Positions 24,178 to 32,064 of a stretch of DNA of 35,787 nt are shown here, piece by piece. The DNA lies in NCBI GenBank assembly GCA_035556555.1, contig DATMES010000034.1:1-35787 (forward strand). Reading direction: 5' to 3'. A program made the position numbers and the translations under genes. Under the pieces are notes generated by a model. It did not search any database. It was not told the origin of the DNA and worked only from the letters and a program-made list of their open reading frames with translations. This stretch comes from Frankiaceae bacterium. GTDB lineage: Bacteria; Actinomycetota; Actinomycetes; BP-191. Within the stretch, counting starts at the first letter, position 1. Each line of letters opens with the position of its first letter.

Positions 24178-24192
24178 CGTTGAGCACTGACC
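24167..24192 (+). repeat. 13-bp tandem duplication at the ispD-ispF junction
   Basis: GTGAGCACTGACG (24167-24179) is followed directly by TTGAGCACTGACC (24180-24192); 11 of 13 positions agree. The first copy encodes the end of IspD including its TGA, and the second encodes the first codons of IspF. Confidence 0.8.
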
Positions 24193-24656
24193 TCCGGACG
24201 GGCATCGGGGTCGACGTGCACCCGTACGACGCCTCGCGCCCGCTGTGGCTGGCCGGACTCGAGTGGCCGGGCGAGCCGGGACTGGCCGGGCACTCCGACG
24301 GCGACGTCGCGGCGCACGCCTGCTGCGACGCGCTGCTGTCGGCGGCGGGGCTGGGGGACCTCGGGTCGCAGTACGGCACCAGCGCCCCCGAGTGGGCAGG
24401 CGCGGCCGGGGCCGCCTTGCTGGCCGAGACTGTACGCCGCGTCGCCGAGGCGGGCTGGACCGTCGTCAACGTCGCCGTGCAGGTCGTCGGTGAACGCCCC
24501 AAGGTCGGCCCGCGTCGTACGGAGGCCGAGTCGGTGCTGAGCGAGGCGGCCGGCGCGCCGGTGTCCGTGAGCGCGACGACGACGGACGGGCTCGGCTTCA
24601 CGGGCAGGGGCGAGGGGCTGGCCGCGGTCGCGACGGCCCTGCTGACCCGAGACTGA
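24180..24656 (+). CDS. ispF: 2-C-methyl-D-erythritol 2,4-cyclodiphosphate synthase IspF
   Basis: 158 residues. Converts CDP-ME 2-phosphate to MEcPP in the MEP pathway; trimeric zinc enzyme. Metal ligands Asp12 and His14 in GVDVHPY and His46 in [13 protein letters not shown]. Other signatures are [19 protein letters not shown] and [15 protein letters not shown]. The start is TTG at 24180, with no clear ribosome-binding site, placed by the tandem duplication. Reinitiation after IspD, whose stop is 2 bases upstream, is likely. The gene ends 27 bases before a long inverted repeat. Confidence 0.95.
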   Translation: MSTDLRTGIGVDVHPYDASRPLWLAGLEWPGEPGLAGHSDGDVAAHACCDALLSAAGLGDLGSQYGTSAPEWAGAAGAALLAETVRRVAEAGWTVVNVAVQVVGERPKVGPRRTEAESVLSEAAGAPVSVSATTTDGLGFTGRGEGLAAVATALLTRD

Positions 24657-24683
24657 CGCCCGCGCCTGACGCACGCGCAGAAC

Positions 24684-24741
24684 TCGTGATCTTGGCTGCG
24701 TTTGTGACGGCCGAGCAGCACGAACGCAGCCAAGATCACGA
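24684..24741. repeat. Long inverted repeat between ispF and the EPS operon
   Basis: A perfect 19-bp arm pair (24684-24702 and 24723-24741; left arm begins TCGTGATCTTGGC) extends inward to a 23-bp stem (24684-24706 with 24719-24741, one G-T pair) around a 12-nt loop. It is AT-richer than its flanks. Located at a convergent gene junction it could end transcription both ways, and an AAAA tract follows on the plus strand (T-run on the minus). Its length and composition also suggest a REP- or MITE-like unit. Confidence 0.8.
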
Positions 24742-24777
24742 AAAGCGGGGCAGGCTACGCCGCCGGCACCGCCCGAC

Positions 24778-26034
24778 CTACGCCGTCGGGTCGCCGCCGA
24801 TCAGAACGGCGCCGGCCACGCGCGCGTTGACCACCCGCAGCGACGCCGACACCTCGCGCAGCGTGCGCGGCGAGGACTTGCCCGCGGGCACCGACAGCAG
24901 GATCGCGCCGGCCACGGCCATGACCCGCGCGTCGTCCGACTCGGTGACGGCGGGCGCGTCGACGAGCACGACGTCGTACTCCCGCGTCCACCCCTGGAGC
25001 ACCTCGCCGAAGCGCGTCTCCACGAGCTCGGCGGCCTGGGTCGGGGCGTTGCCCGCGGGGAGCACGGACAGGTTGGGCACCGGCCCGGCGATCAGCAGCG
25101 ACTCGGTCGACGCCCCGGCCAGCACCTCCGCCAGCCCTCCGGCGCCGGGGCGGGACAGGGCGGGGTGCGTACGCGGCGAGGCGAGGTTGCCGTCCACGAG
25201 CAGGACCCGGTGCTGCACCTGGGCGAGCGCGACGGCGAGGTTGGCGGCGAGCCACCCCTCGGCCTCGTCGGGCACCGCCGACGTCACGACCAGCGCGGGC
25301 AGCGGCTCGCGCGCGGCCACGAACTCCAGCGCGATGCGCAGCGCGCGGAACGCCGCCGACGTCCGCGCCTCCGGATCAGCGGCATCGAGGGCGTTGCGGT
25401 CGCGTGGACGAGGCAGCCGGGCCAGCACGCCGAAGCCGGTCGTCTCCTGTACGTCCTCCGCGGTGTCGGCACGGCGCGCGGCGTTGTCCTGCAGCAGTGC
25501 CGCGGTGACGGCCAGCGCGAGGCCGAGCACGACCCCGATGACGATGATGAGCCGGGTGTTGGGGGAGACCGGGGCGGTGCCGGGCCGCGCGGTGTCGACG
25601 GTCGCGAACGTGAACACGCCGTCGCTCGGGTCGTGCCGCGGCAGCTCGGCGGCGACGGCGTTCGCGATCCGTGCCGCCAGCGCCGGGTCGGTGTGCCGCG
25701 CGGTGATGCGGACGAGCACCGTGCCCTCGACGAGGTTGCCGGAGACGGCCTCCTTCATCGTCGCGAGCGAGGGCACCGGCGCGATGCGCGTCCGGGCGGC
25801 GTCGAGCACGTCGCCCGTCGTGACCAGCCTGGCGACCGTCGCCTGCAACGTCGTGAGGTTGCCGGTCGACCGCAGCGCCTCCTGGCTCGGCGACGCGGAG
25901 ATCGTCGCCGTCGACTCGTAGATCCGCGGCGCCATCGTCAGGAACCCGGCGGTCGCACCCAGCTCCACGAGCAGCACGAGGAACGCGATGAGCTTCCTGC
26001 GCCACACGGCGCCGAGCAGCTCGCGGAGGTCCAC
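24778..26034 (-). CDS. Wzz / BY-kinase fusion with degenerate ATP site
   Basis: 418 residues. Polysaccharide co-polymerase of the Wzc/CapAB type. Wzz domain: first transmembrane helix about 13-33, external region to about 160, the Pro motif APVSPN (154-159), second helix about 161-181. The cytoplasmic kinase-like domain (about 185-418) keeps the fold, but key residues are gone. The Walker A stretch (about 251-263) reads TSAVPDEAEGWLA with no Gly-Lys-Ser/Thr, Walker A' is VLLVDGNL instead of a DxD form, and there is no Tyr-rich tail. Walker B VVLVDA is kept. It is probably a pseudokinase that scaffolds chain-length control. Last gene of the EPS operon, 4 bases after the GT4 gene. Confidence 0.85.
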   Translation of the reverse strand: MDLRELLGAVWRRKLIAFLVLLVELGATAGFLTMAPRIYESTATISASPSQEALRSTGNLTTLQATVARLVTTGDVLDAARTRIAPVPSLATMKEAVSGNLVEGTVLVRITARHTDPALAARIANAVAAELPRHDPSDGVFTFATVDTARPGTAPVSPNTRLIIVIGVVLGLALAVTAALLQDNAARRADTAEDVQETTGFGVLARLPRPRDRNALDAADPEARTSAAFRALRIALEFVAAREPLPALVVTSAVPDEAEGWLAANLAVALAQVQHRVLLVDGNLASPRTHPALSRPGAGGLAEVLAGASTESLLIAGPVPNLSVLPAGNAPTQAAELVETRFGEVLQGWTREYDVVLVDAPAVTESDDARVMAVAGAILLSVPAGKSSPRTLREVSASLRVVNARVAGAVLIGGDPTA

Positions 26035-26038
26035 GCGG

Positions 26039-27082
26039 TCACCGTACCGACAGGGAGGCGTACACCGCGTCGTACGCGCCGCGCATCGCCGCCACCGAGA
26101 ACCGCTCCGCCACCCGCTCCCGGCCCGCCGCCGCCAGCTCGGCGCGGCGTTCCGGCGAGCCGAGCAGCTCCGTCAACGTCGCCGCCAGCGCCTCCACGTC
26201 CCCCGGCGGTACGAGCCGCGCCGCGCCCGTGCACCCCGCCACCAGACCGCCCACGCCGGTCGCGACGACGGGCACTCCCGCCGACATCGCCTCCAGGACC
26301 GCCATCGGCATGCCCTCGGAGTCGGACGCGAGGCAGTAGACGTCGGCGGCCGCGAGGAGGCGGGGTACGTCGGACCGCTCACGGAGCACCCGTACCCGCG
26401 CGTCACCCGCCACGACCAGGGGGCCGCCGCCCGCCACGAGCAGCACCGCGGGCTCCGGCACCGAACGCCACGCCTCCACGAGCAGGTCGGGCCGCTTCGG
26501 CGGCGCGAGCCGCGCGACCCAGAGCGCGACCGGCACGTCCGGATCGAGCCCGAGCTCGCGCCGCGCGACCGACCTGTCGTACGGCGCAGGCGGCGCGACG
26601 GCGTTGTCCACGACGGTCACGCGGTCGGCGGGGAGGCCGCCCGCGACGAGCTTCTCCCGCTCGGTCTCCGAGACCGCGACGACGAGGTCGGCGGTACGCC
26701 GCAGCAGTCCCGCCGCGCGCGGGTAGTCGGCTGCGGGGAGGCCGTGGACGGTGACGACGAGCGGAGGCCGCCGCCGCGGCCAGCGGGTGGCGAGGTGCGC
26801 GACGAGCGCGGCCCCGACGTTGTGCGCGTGGACGACGTCCGCCTGGCCCCGCAGCGACCGCGCCGCGCCGGCCGCGCCCAGAACGGCCTTCGCCACGGAA
26901 CGCCGGTGCAGCGCCACAGGCACGAGCCGTACGCCCTCCGCGGCCAGCGCATCGGCCCGCCGCCCGCCCGCGCTCGCCACGGTCACCGCGTCGCCACGAG
27001 AGAGGCGGTGCCGCGCGAGGTCCTCGACCAGCGCCTCCGCGCCGCCGGAGCCCATCTCGGCGATGACGTGCGCGATCCTCAC
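26039..27082 (-). CDS. GT4-family glycosyltransferase
   Basis: 347 residues from the GTG at 27082, which overlaps the previous stop in GTGA; GTG 27088 is an alternative. GT-B fold retaining transferase that adds a sugar from a nucleotide donor to a lipid-linked acceptor on the cytoplasmic face. N-terminal HVIAEMGSGGAEALVEDLA is the acceptor-domain glycine loop, followed by DVVHAHN. The C-terminal donor domain has ALWVARLAPPKRPDLL, the E-x7-E-type SEGMPMAVLEAMSAGVPVV and a closing GGL loop. Donor and acceptor sugars cannot be told. Fourth gene of the EPS operon. Confidence 0.92.
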   Translation of the reverse strand: MRIAHVIAEMGSGGAEALVEDLARHRLSRGDAVTVASAGGRRADALAAEGVRLVPVALHRRSVAKAVLGAAGAARSLRGQADVVHAHNVGAALVAHLATRWPRRRPPLVVTVHGLPAADYPRAAGLLRRTADLVVAVSETEREKLVAGGLPADRVTVVDNAVAPPAPYDRSVARRELGLDPDVPVALWVARLAPPKRPDLLVEAWRSVPEPAVLLVAGGGPLVVAGDARVRVLRERSDVPRLLAAADVYCLASDSEGMPMAVLEAMSAGVPVVATGVGGLVAGCTGAARLVPPGDVEALAATLTELLGSPERRAELAAAGRERVAERFSVAAMRGAYDAVYASLSVR

Positions 27083-28146
27083 GAGCACGCCTCGGTGTAG
27101 ACGGCGGCGAGGCCGGCGGCGCAGCGTTCGATGCCGTACGCCTCCTCGACCCGTTGCCGCCCCGCCACCCCCATCGCCGGCGTCACCGAGGACAGAGCAG
27201 CGGCCAGTGCCGCCGCGTCGCCCGGCGGCACGAGCAGCCCGTCCACGCCGTCGCGCACGACCTCCGGGATGCCGCCCACGCGCGTCGCCACGACCGGCAG
27301 CCCGCAGGCCATCGCCTGGAGCAAGGCGAGCGGCATGTTCTCCGCGGCCGAGCAGAGCACGAACGCGTCCGCCGCCGCGAACAGCGGCACCGGGTCCGCC
27401 ACGAACCCCGGCAGCGACACCCGCCCGCCCAGCTCGTCCGCCCGCGCGGCCACCATCGGCAGCAGCGGCCCGTCGCCCGCGAGCACGGCCCGACCGTCGT
27501 ACGACGCCAGCGCGTCCAGGAGCACGTCCAGCCGCTTCACCGCACCCATCAGCCCGAGCCAGAGCACGCCCTCGCCGCCGGTGTGCCCCGCGGGGGAGAA
27601 GCGTTCGAGGTCGACGCCGTTCGGGACGACCCTGACCTGCGCGTCGGGGAGGCGTACGTGCCTCGCCAGGAACTCCGCGATCGCCTCGCTCGGCGCGACG
27701 ACGAACGCGCCGGTCCGGCCGAGCCAGCGCTCCATGTGGAGGTAGTAGAGGCGGTCGCGGCTGCGTTCGGGGGCGGCGCGGAGGTTGCCGCGGACGAGGT
27801 ACGACAGCCCGTCCGGCGCGCCGTGCAGCGTGAACACCACGGGCACGCCCGCCGCCTTCGCCGCGAGCCGCCCGACGAGCCCGGCGCGCCGGTCCTGGCA
27901 GTGCAGGACGTCGGGGCGTTCGCGCCGCAGCAGCGCGGCGAAGCGCAGCGCCCCCGCCGCGTCGGTCTTGGACGAGACCGACAGGGGAAGCAGCCGTACG
28001 CCCGCCGCCGTCACGCGGTCGGCCGCCGCGCCCGGCGGCATGACGACCGTCACCTCGTGCCCGAGCGCGGCCAGCACCGGGGCGACGTCGGCGACGTGGT
28101 CGGCGGGGCCGCCTGCCGGCTGGGTCAGCAGGTGCCAGACCCTCAC
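27079..28146 (-). CDS. GT4-family glycosyltransferase
   Basis: 355 residues from the GTG at 28146, overlapping the upstream stop in GTGA. The longer open frame upstream is a different reading of the ligase gene. GT-B fold: HLLTQPAGGPADHVADVAPV at the N-terminus, PDVLHCQDRRAG, VFTLHG, then VVPNGVDLERFSP. The donor domain has LWLGLMGAVKRLDVLLDAL, the SAAENMPLALLQAMACGLPVV E-x7 segment (second acidic residue replaced by Gln) and GGIPEVV. The missing second Glu of the usual E-x7-E is worth noting but occurs in active members. Third gene of the operon, coupled to both neighbours. Confidence 0.92.
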   Translation of the reverse strand: MRVWHLLTQPAGGPADHVADVAPVLAALGHEVTVVMPPGAAADRVTAAGVRLLPLSVSSKTDAAGALRFAALLRRERPDVLHCQDRRAGLVGRLAAKAAGVPVVFTLHGAPDGLSYLVRGNLRAAPERSRDRLYYLHMERWLGRTGAFVVAPSEAIAEFLARHVRLPDAQVRVVPNGVDLERFSPAGHTGGEGVLWLGLMGAVKRLDVLLDALASYDGRAVLAGDGPLLPMVAARADELGGRVSLPGFVADPVPLFAAADAFVLCSAAENMPLALLQAMACGLPVVATRVGGIPEVVRDGVDGLLVPPGDAAALAAALSSVTPAMGVAGRQRVEEAYGIERCAAGLAAVYTEACS

Positions 28147-29444
28147 GCCGTGGCCCGCCGCAGCTCCAGCCCGATGCCCATGGCCGGGAAGAGCCACACG
28201 GGCAGGTAGTACTGCTCGGTCAGGAACATCGCCGCCACCGCCATCCCCAGCAGCGCCCCCTGCACGCCGACCGCGAGCGCGCGGTCAGGGCCTCGGGCGC
28301 GGACCACCCGCCGCGCGGACGTCCATCCCGTGATGCCGATGAGGAGGAACGCCGTCAGCCCCACGAAGCCGAGCTCGGCCGCCACCTCGAGGTACATCTG
28401 GTGGGCGACCTTGAGCTGGTGGGTCGGGTTGAAGTCGCGGTCGCCGACGTACTCCTCGTACCGCGTCTCGAAGCCGCCGGGGCCGATGCCGAGCACCGGG
28501 TGGTCGGCGGCCATCTCCGTGGTGACGAGCCAGCGGATCTTGCGCTCGTCGACGTTCGTGGCCGCGACCTTGTTCTTGGCGTCGAGCTTCTCGCTGACCA
28601 GCGCCGGCACGAGGACCGCGACGACGACGAGCGAGGCCACGACGAACGCCGCCGACCACGCCGCCGTCCGCGGCCTGATGTGCCCGACCGCGACGGCCCA
28701 GAGCACGACGACGACGAGGCCCAGCGCGGCGCCGCGCGAGAGGCTGCCCGCGATCGCCGCGAGCGAGACCGCCGCGCAGGCGAGCCAGAGACGGCGGCGG
28801 CCGTACGTCCGCAGCGCCAGCGCGATCGGCACCGCCGCGACGAGGAAGAACGCGAAGTCGTTGGCGTCGCCGAGCGGCCCGGCGGCGCGGTAGTCGCCCT
28901 GCACCAGCGACTCGAACAGCCCGCAGACCGCGGCCAGCGCGCACGAGATCACGTACACCTCGGCGCAGCGCCGCGGCGCGACGGTCCCGCGCAGCACGTC
29001 GGCGAGCACGACGAACGCGCCGATGAACGACACGTACCGCACGACGACGCTCGTCCCCGCCGGCGGGTTGGTGTGCATGAGCGCCGACGCCATGACGACG
29101 AAGAGCAGCACGACCGCGGCGCGGACGCCTGGATGGCGGAGGCGTTCGCGGGTGCGGTCGGTGAGCAGCCGCAGCCCCCACGCCGCGAACAGCAGCAGCC
29201 CGGCGAGCTTCACCGACGCGCCGCTGACCGCGCTCGCGTAGTCCTCGAACGGCGCCAGCCCCACGAACACCAGCACCGCCGCGTCGAGTCGCAGCAGGAG
29301 GAACGCCGCCCCCACCGCCGCGCCGAGCGCCGCGACCGACAGGAGCGGGGCACGGACGACCGCCGCCGGCAGCGCCGCCGCGACCGCCAGCGCCAGCGCG
29401 GGGACCCAGCGGCCCCGCCGGTCGTGGGCGCCTACGGCTGCCAT
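28143..29444 (-). CDS. O-antigen ligase / Wzy-type polymerase family membrane protein
   Basis: 433 residues from the ATG at 29444, which overlaps the deacetylase stop by 13 bases. About 10-12 transmembrane helices. The large external loop between about residues 285 and 365 carries the family Wzy_C features: ADHPVLGIGPGGFETRYEEY with the key Gly/Pro-Gly turn, and the His in NPTHQLKVAHQMYLEVAAELG. Family members either ligate polymer to an acceptor or polymerise repeat units. In a Gram-positive with a Wzz-like partner, a polymerase or wall ligase role is likelier than LPS ligase. Second gene of the EPS operon. Confidence 0.9.
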   Translation of the reverse strand: MAAVGAHDRRGRWVPALALAVAAALPAAVVRAPLLSVAALGAAVGAAFLLLRLDAAVLVFVGLAPFEDYASAVSGASVKLAGLLLFAAWGLRLLTDRTRERLRHPGVRAAVVLLFVVMASALMHTNPPAGTSVVVRYVSFIGAFVVLADVLRGTVAPRRCAEVYVISCALAAVCGLFESLVQGDYRAAGPLGDANDFAFFLVAAVPIALALRTYGRRRLWLACAAVSLAAIAGSLSRGAALGLVVVVLWAVAVGHIRPRTAAWSAAFVVASLVVVAVLVPALVSEKLDAKNKVAATNVDERKIRWLVTTEMAADHPVLGIGPGGFETRYEEYVGDRDFNPTHQLKVAHQMYLEVAAELGFVGLTAFLLIGITGWTSARRVVRARGPDRALAVGVQGALLGMAVAAMFLTEQYYLPVWLFPAMGIGLELRRATA

Positions 29445-30259
29445 GCCGGGCCGTTCCGCGTACGCCACGAGTCGAGCGGCCGGAGGAACGTGTACGCGCC
29501 GCCGAGGATGCGGGTCACGTCGGCCGCGTCCGGCGGCGCGAACGCCCGCCGGAGCGCGTAGACGTCGGTACGCGCGGTGTTGCGGCCCCGGTCGACGGTC
29601 ACCGCGGCGTCGTACCCCGCCGCGACCACCGCGTGCCGGATCCGGGCGTCCCAGCCGCCCATCGGGTACGCGAACGTGGTCACGGAGCGTTGCAACAGGT
29701 CCTCCAGCGCCGCTTTGGAGTCCCGCAGCTCGGCCCCCACGGCGGCCGCGTCGAGGTGCGGGAGCCAGCGGTGCGTCACCGTGTGTGACCCGATGTCGAG
29801 CCCGTCGTCGGCCACGGCGCGCAGCTCGGCGGCCGTGAGGAGCCGAGCCGAGGCGGCTGACGGGTCGTCCCAGGGGAACGTCCTGCCGCCGTCGAGGTAG
29901 CCGGAGACCGCGAAGAGCGTGGCCGGCCAGCCGCGCGACTTCAGCTCGGGCCAGGCCAGCTCGGCCACGCCGGCGTAGCCGTCGTCGAACGTCAGCACCA
30001 CCGCGCGCGGCGGCAGCGAGCCGTCGCGTAGCCCCGAAATCCCTTGGTCCAGACGGACGACCGTGCCCCAGTCACCGATCGCGTCGAGGTGCCGGCGGAG
30101 CTCGTCGAACGTCGTCACGAGCCCGCTACCGGTCTTGTCCACGGCGTGCCAGCCGAGGAGCAGCAGCCCGCCGCGGGGACCGGCGACGCGGTCGCGCGCG
30201 GCGAGCACGGCGGACGTGGCACGGCCGGCGGCGACCACGGCGGGGTTCACGGAAAGCAT
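29432..30259 (-). CDS. Polysaccharide deacetylase (NodB / CE4 family)
   Basis: 275 residues from the ATG at 30259. Metal-dependent deacetylase of N- or O-acetyl sugars. Motif 1 LTFDDGYAG gives the catalytic and metal Asp pair. Motif 2 SHTVTHRWL gives the two metal His residues. Motif 3 is AYPMGGWDAR and a later YDAAVTVDRGRN follows. No signal peptide or clear N-terminal helix is seen, so either it acts in the cytoplasm or export uses another route. First gene of the minus-strand EPS operon and divergent from the GHL15-like gene, sharing an 87-base regulatory region. The long antisense open frame beyond 30259 is not coding. Confidence 0.9.
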   Translation of the reverse strand: MLSVNPAVVAAGRATSAVLAARDRVAGPRGGLLLLGWHAVDKTGSGLVTTFDELRRHLDAIGDWGTVVRLDQGISGLRDGSLPPRAVVLTFDDGYAGVAELAWPELKSRGWPATLFAVSGYLDGGRTFPWDDPSAASARLLTAAELRAVADDGLDIGSHTVTHRWLPHLDAAAVGAELRDSKAALEDLLQRSVTTFAYPMGGWDARIRHAVVAAGYDAAVTVDRGRNTARTDVYALRRAFAPPDAADVTRILGGAYTFLRPLDSWRTRNGPAWQP

Positions 30260-30277
30260 TCTGCTACCAGCGAGGGG

Positions 30278-30329
30278 TTCAAGCACGCTCCGTGTTCGCC
30301 GATAACTCTCCGTGACAGCCACTGAGAGT
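30278..30329 (+). promoter_or_regulatory. Promoter and dyad upstream of the GHL15-like gene
   Basis: TTCAAG (30278-30283) and GATAAC (30301-30306) are separated by 17 bases, a plausible -35/-10 pair. A dyad ACTCTC (30305-30310) and GAGAGT (30324-30329) overlaps the downstream side and could be an operator. The leader contains GAGGAC (30333-30338) 8 nt before the ATG. The region also serves the divergent deacetylase, for which no clear promoter was found. Confidence 0.45.
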
Positions 30330-30346
30330 AACGAGGACTGAGCCGA

Positions 30347-32035
30347 ATGACGCGCTGGACCCCCCGCCTGACCCTGGGAGCCGTAGCAGCCTCCGTGCTC
30401 GTCGCGCTCGCTCCCGGCGCCCAGGCGCAGGCCGCGACCGGCACCGTCAACCCCCCGGCGCTCTGGTACAAGATCGCCGGCGAGATCACCGACGCCGAGG
30501 CCACCGTCGCCGCGAGCCGCTACCGCGTCGTCATCCTCCAGTCGTGGCAGACCCGCGCCGCCTCGATCATCAAGTCGCTCAACCCCGCCGTCACCGTGCT
30601 GGCGTACAAGGACCTCTCCTCCGCCTCCTACGCCGAGGCGGCGCTCGACAACGAGCGCAACGGCCGCCCGATGGCGACCGGCGTCGGCTACATCGACGCG
30701 ACCGCGAACGGCTGGCTGGCCAAGGACACCCTCGGCAACGACGTCGGCTGGAAGGGCTACCCCAACCTCTGGCAGACCGAGGTGTGGAACCCCGCGTACC
30801 AGCAGCGCTGGGTCGACAACGTGACCAAGGAGATCAACGGCAGCGTCTGGGACGGCGTGTTCGGCGACGACGCGCTGACGACGCTGAAGTACTACTCCAC
30901 CGCGACGCTCGCCGAGGCGCCCACCGACGCCGACCTGCAGGCCGGCGAGGAAGCGCTCATCAAGAAGGCGTCCGACGCGCTGCACGCCCTCGGCAAGAAG
31001 CTCGTCGTCAACATCTCCGGCGCCACCGACAACCTCGCCGTCTGGACCCGCTGGTCGCAGATGACCGACGGCGCGATGCTCGAGCACTACGCGCACTGGG
31101 GCACCGACCCGAACTCGCCCAGCAACTACCTCTGGGACTGGGGCTCGCGGGGCTGGACCGCCGGCGTGCAGGCCCTGGCCACCTCGCCCGGCAACGTCGC
31201 CGTCACGACCTCCGCCGACACCGACGACCGTTCGTACCGGTACGGCCTCGCGTCGTTCCTCATCGCGAACGCCGGGCACGGCGCGTTCACGGCCGTCGAC
31301 TCGTACAAGAAGGCCCCGTGGCGCCCCGAGCAGGCCTGGAACCTCGGCTACGCCACCGCCCCCATGGTCAAGGTCGGCGCGGCGTACACCAGGGTCTTCC
31401 CCGCCGGCTTCGCCGCGGTGAACCCCTTGAAGGACCAGACCGTCACCGTGCCGCTGCCCGCGCCGCTGCAGGACGTGACCGGCGCGACCGTCTCCTCCGT
31501 GACGCTGCCGCCGCTGACCGGCGCGGTGTTCAAGGGCACCGTCGACGCGCCCGTCGTCCCGCCGGTGACGGACACCACGACGACCACGCCGACCAAGAAC
31601 AAGGGCAAGTGGCGCCACTACGCGCCGACGCCCGTCGCCGCCCCGACCGCGGGCACGACGACCGAGCCCGCGCCGGCCACTGCCCCGGTGACCCCGGCGA
31701 CCCCGGTCCGTACGGCGCCCGGTGCCGCCACGGCCGCCACCCACGTGCCGACCGCGGCCCGCCAGGGCACCCGCGCCGCCGCCACGACGGCTCGGACGGC
31801 TCCGGTCACCCGCTCCGCCGCCCAGGCCGCCACCGTGGCGACAGCCCCGGCCGCCACCACGACCCGCCGCGCCACTACGACGACGACGGGCACCGCGCTC
31901 CGTACGGCCGCCGGTCCGCTCGCCGCCATGACGACCGCCGCGACGTCGGCGCCGACGAGCACCGACGCCCCGCTCGCCGCCGTCGCCCTGCTGCTCGTCG
32001 CGGGCACCGCCGCCGTCCGCCGCCGCGTCGCGTAG
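30347..32035 (+). CDS. Secreted GHL15-like glycoside hydrolase with C-terminal anchor tail
   Basis: 562 residues. Sec signal peptide at the N-terminus with cleavage near residue 27-28 (after AQA). Residues about 35-390 resemble the hypothetical glycosyl-hydrolase 15 (GHL15) family: WYKIAGEITDAEATVAASRY, TVLAYKDLSS, WQTEVWNPAYQQRWVDNV and the acidic VWDGVFGDDAL, which could supply catalytic carboxylates. A Thr/Ala/Pro-rich linker of about 130 residues follows (about 405-535). The end is a hydrophobic helix (about 541-557) and RRRVA. This hydrophobic-plus-Arg tail resembles sorting-enzyme or membrane-anchor signals but lacks an LPxTG motif. Beside the EPS operon it may trim or modify the polymer at the surface, which is inference. 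Confidence 0.8.
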   Translation: MTRWTPRLTLGAVAASVLVALAPGAQAQAATGTVNPPALWYKIAGEITDAEATVAASRYRVVILQSWQTRAASIIKSLNPAVTVLAYKDLSSASYAEAALDNERNGRPMATGVGYIDATANGWLAKDTLGNDVGWKGYPNLWQTEVWNPAYQQRWVDNVTKEINGSVWDGVFGDDALTTLKYYSTATLAEAPTDADLQAGEEALIKKASDALHALGKKLVVNISGATDNLAVWTRWSQMTDGAMLEHYAHWGTDPNSPSNYLWDWGSRGWTAGVQALATSPGNVAVTTSADTDDRSYRYGLASFLIANAGHGAFTAVDSYKKAPWRPEQAWNLGYATAPMVKVGAAYTRVFPAGFAAVNPLKDQTVTVPLPAPLQDVTGATVSSVTLPPLTGAVFKGTVDAPVVPPVTDTTTTTPTKNKGKWRHYAPTPVAAPTAGTTTEPAPATAPVTPATPVRTAPGAATAATHVPTAARQGTRAAATTARTAPVTRSAAQAATVATAPAATTTRRATTTTTGTALRTAAGPLAAMTTAATSAPTSTDAPLAAVALLLVAGTAAVRRRVA

Positions 32036-32051
32036 GGCGGCCCCGCTGGGG

Positions 32052-32057
32052 CAGGAT
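32052..32057 (+). promoter_or_regulatory. -10 element of the F420-type oxidoreductase, leaderless-type
   Basis: CAGGAT at 32052-32057 is followed by 7 nt and then the ATG at 32065, the same spacing as at the other leaderless candidates. No obvious ribosome-binding site precedes the ATG. Confidence 0.45.
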
Positions 32058-32064
32058 GCCCCGC

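Noticed and set aside
30260-30346. c-di-AMP (ydaO-type) riboswitch before the secreted GHL15-like gene
   Set aside because: The interval is only 87 bases, and a promoter and start already fill it; no riboswitch core was recognised.
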